The notes beneath the pieces are model-generated. The model did no database searches, was not told the origin of the DNA, and saw nothing but the letters and a program-made list of their open reading frames with translations. A program made the translations under genes and the position numbers. Source: Blautia sp. (lineage in GTDB: Bacteria; Bacillota; Clostridia; Lachnospirales; Lachnospiraceae). Taken from it: 64,000 nucleotides of DNA. This document shows, in pieces, positions 63,163 through 64,000 of this stretch. Within the stretch, counting starts at the first letter, position 1; each line of letters starts with the position of its first letter. The stretch covers positions 37,505-101,504 of the forward strand of contig JAFTPT010000011.1 of the NCBI GenBank assembly GCA_017463155.1. Direction: 5' to 3'.

Positions 63163-64000
63163 TTACGTCACCGTCTGCTCCGTCAGCGTATATGTGATCT
63201 TCATTGTCTTATCTGCATTCTTCACCACCGCCTGACTCAGATTGCAGATCGTAGCCAGATACGGAGTCAGGATCCACGTATATCTGTACTGGTTCAAATA
63301 AGCGCCGCCCCAGGCGAAGACATATTCCTTGTACTGGAAGAACGGCGTGGATACATTCCCGCAATGCTCCCCGGCAAATAACGGGATCACATGATCATTC
63401 ACATCGATCTCAAAATCATAAGCTACGATAATGTCATTGAGGATAGTCAGGCAGCAGTCTGTACTTCCGGTCTCCCCAATGCATCTCATCGCAGCAGTAA
63501 ATCCCAGGCTAATCAGCGTCACATCCGTGCTGTTCGATATATTGATCTTGTACACTCCGGTCTTGTCATAAGACGGCACATACAGATACCCGTTTCTCAC
63601 TACAGCGCTTCTGTTTCCGGAAGGATAACTGGATCCTTCCTTGAAGCTTCCCATCGTCATCAGCGTAGCATTGGAAAGCGTCCACTGTCCTTCTGTAAAG
63701 GTGTAGTCGCTCTTCCTGATCTTGATCCAAAGCACTGTCGCATTGCCGGAGGAATTGCCCTGATTGGCAAATCCGTACCAGTACCCGTCCCCGCCATCCA
63801 TGAAGATTCCATACGGCGTATAGCTTCCGTAAAAATGGAAGGTGCTGCACTGAAGAACTGTTGTATCCTCCAGCACCAGCGTGGAATCATCCAGCTTCTC
63901 ATTCAGTCCGATATCAAATACCGGGATCCGGTACCGCTTAATCGTTACGGTATTGCTCGCATATCCCAGGGAATAAAGCTTCGCATTCTCAAAATCCACA
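63163..64000 (-). CDS. phage tail or receptor-binding protein, N-terminus cut by window edge
   Basis: At least 279 residues; frame open at the edge, so the start is beyond the window (the first in-frame GTG is not a start). Beta-rich with repeated GxYxYVPSYD and WYGFANQG-like elements, as in tail-associated beta-propeller or distal tail proteins. No signal peptide or enzyme motif was recognised. Its position next to holin and endolysin makes a tail fibre or minor structural protein most likely. Confidence 0.65.
   Translation of the reverse strand, partial: VDFENAKLYSLGYASNTVTIKRYRIPVFDIGLNEKLDDSTLVLEDTTVLQCSTFHFYGSYTPYGIFMDGGDGYWYGFANQGNSSGNATVLWIKIRKSDYTFTEGQWTLSNATLMTMGSFKEGSSYPSGNRSAVVRNGYLYVPSYDKTGVYKINISNSTDVTLISLGFTAAMRCIGETGSTDCCLTILNDIIVAYDFEIDVNDHVIPLFAGEHCGNVSTPFFQYKEYVFAWGGAYLNQYRYTWILTPYLATICNLSQAVVKNADKTMKITYTLTEQTVT

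Larger units (their letters stand above)
53471..64000. mobile_element. prophage-like integrated element with accessory cargo (right end outside)
   Basis: Int, Xis and repeat arms mark the left end; a tail protein, holin and endolysin appear to the right. The cargo genes 55487-61645 lie between the recombination genes and the lysis genes, the usual place for phage morons. The base composition there is more AT-rich than in the core genes. Alternatively it is a Tn916-like island next to a phage remnant. Confidence 0.7.

Overview
The window looks like a chromosome segment of a gut-type Lachnospiraceae (Clostridia, Firmicutes) with fairly high GC for a clostridium. The evidence is the SCIFF peptide and its radical SAM maturase, an oxygen-independent HemZ, a bifunctional Rel, fused SecDF, XXTGD-type surface anchors and Gram-positive Shine-Dalgarno sites. 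Nearly all genes lie on the minus strand; the clear plus-strand genes are a lipoprotein (31932), a CorC-type membrane protein (49914) and an HxlR regulator (61319).

Layout, left to right. 1-5500: a truncated GH36 alpha-galactosidase, then a glycyl radical enzyme (GRE) with all the diol-dehydratase-type active-site residues and its activase, preceded by a cobalamin riboswitch with a consensus promoter. 5628-6530: an XRE-Uma2 fusion protein with its promoter and a likely operator. 6723-19028: one giant gene (about 4,101 residues) for a mosaic cell-surface protein of beta-helix, InlB-type, MBG-type and Thr/Pro repeats. 19253-26096: tsf-rpsB, then a degV-argS-HAD-CPBP protease-RsuA run. 26134-31716: a MacAB-like ABC exporter operon with two adaptor proteins carrying very acidic inserts or tails. 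33133-46195: the core series secDF, recJ, apt, rel, MBL hydrolase, hemZ, HD-GYP protein, hisS and aspS. 46224-49682: the SCIFF pair and a second anchored acidic surface protein. 49914-53452: CorC, YdcF-like, DUF5688-like and low-molecular-weight phosphatase genes.

53460-64000 is a mobile region. It starts with four phased TATCTCGG repeats, a Tn916-type integrase and an excisionase, and it ends (window edge) in a phage tail protein, holin and amidase endolysin. Between them lies a tightly packed, AT-richer cargo operon read leftwards from 61032: a 71-residue peptide with six ACG repeats (ACGX-type RiPP precursor), a hairpin and terminator, its radical SAM/SPASM maturase, a quinone-oxidoreductase-like MDR protein, a ferredoxin-nitroreductase, a PPC/DUF296 protein, a zinc macrodomain ADP-ribosyl hydrolase, a class M sirtuin (predicted ADP-ribosyltransferase) and a 47-residue ORF. 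A divergent HxlR-type regulator with a Cys at position 10 sits at the head. Junctions are overlaps or very short gaps. I infer a redox- or electrophile-responsive system joining a Cys-rich modified peptide with reversible ADP-ribosylation; this is the best candidate for an undescribed system here. The second is the B12 riboswitch placed in front of a B12-independent diol-dehydratase-like GRE.

No tRNA, rRNA or CRISPR array was recognised. All calls come from reading the sequence and from recalled family knowledge; no search was run.
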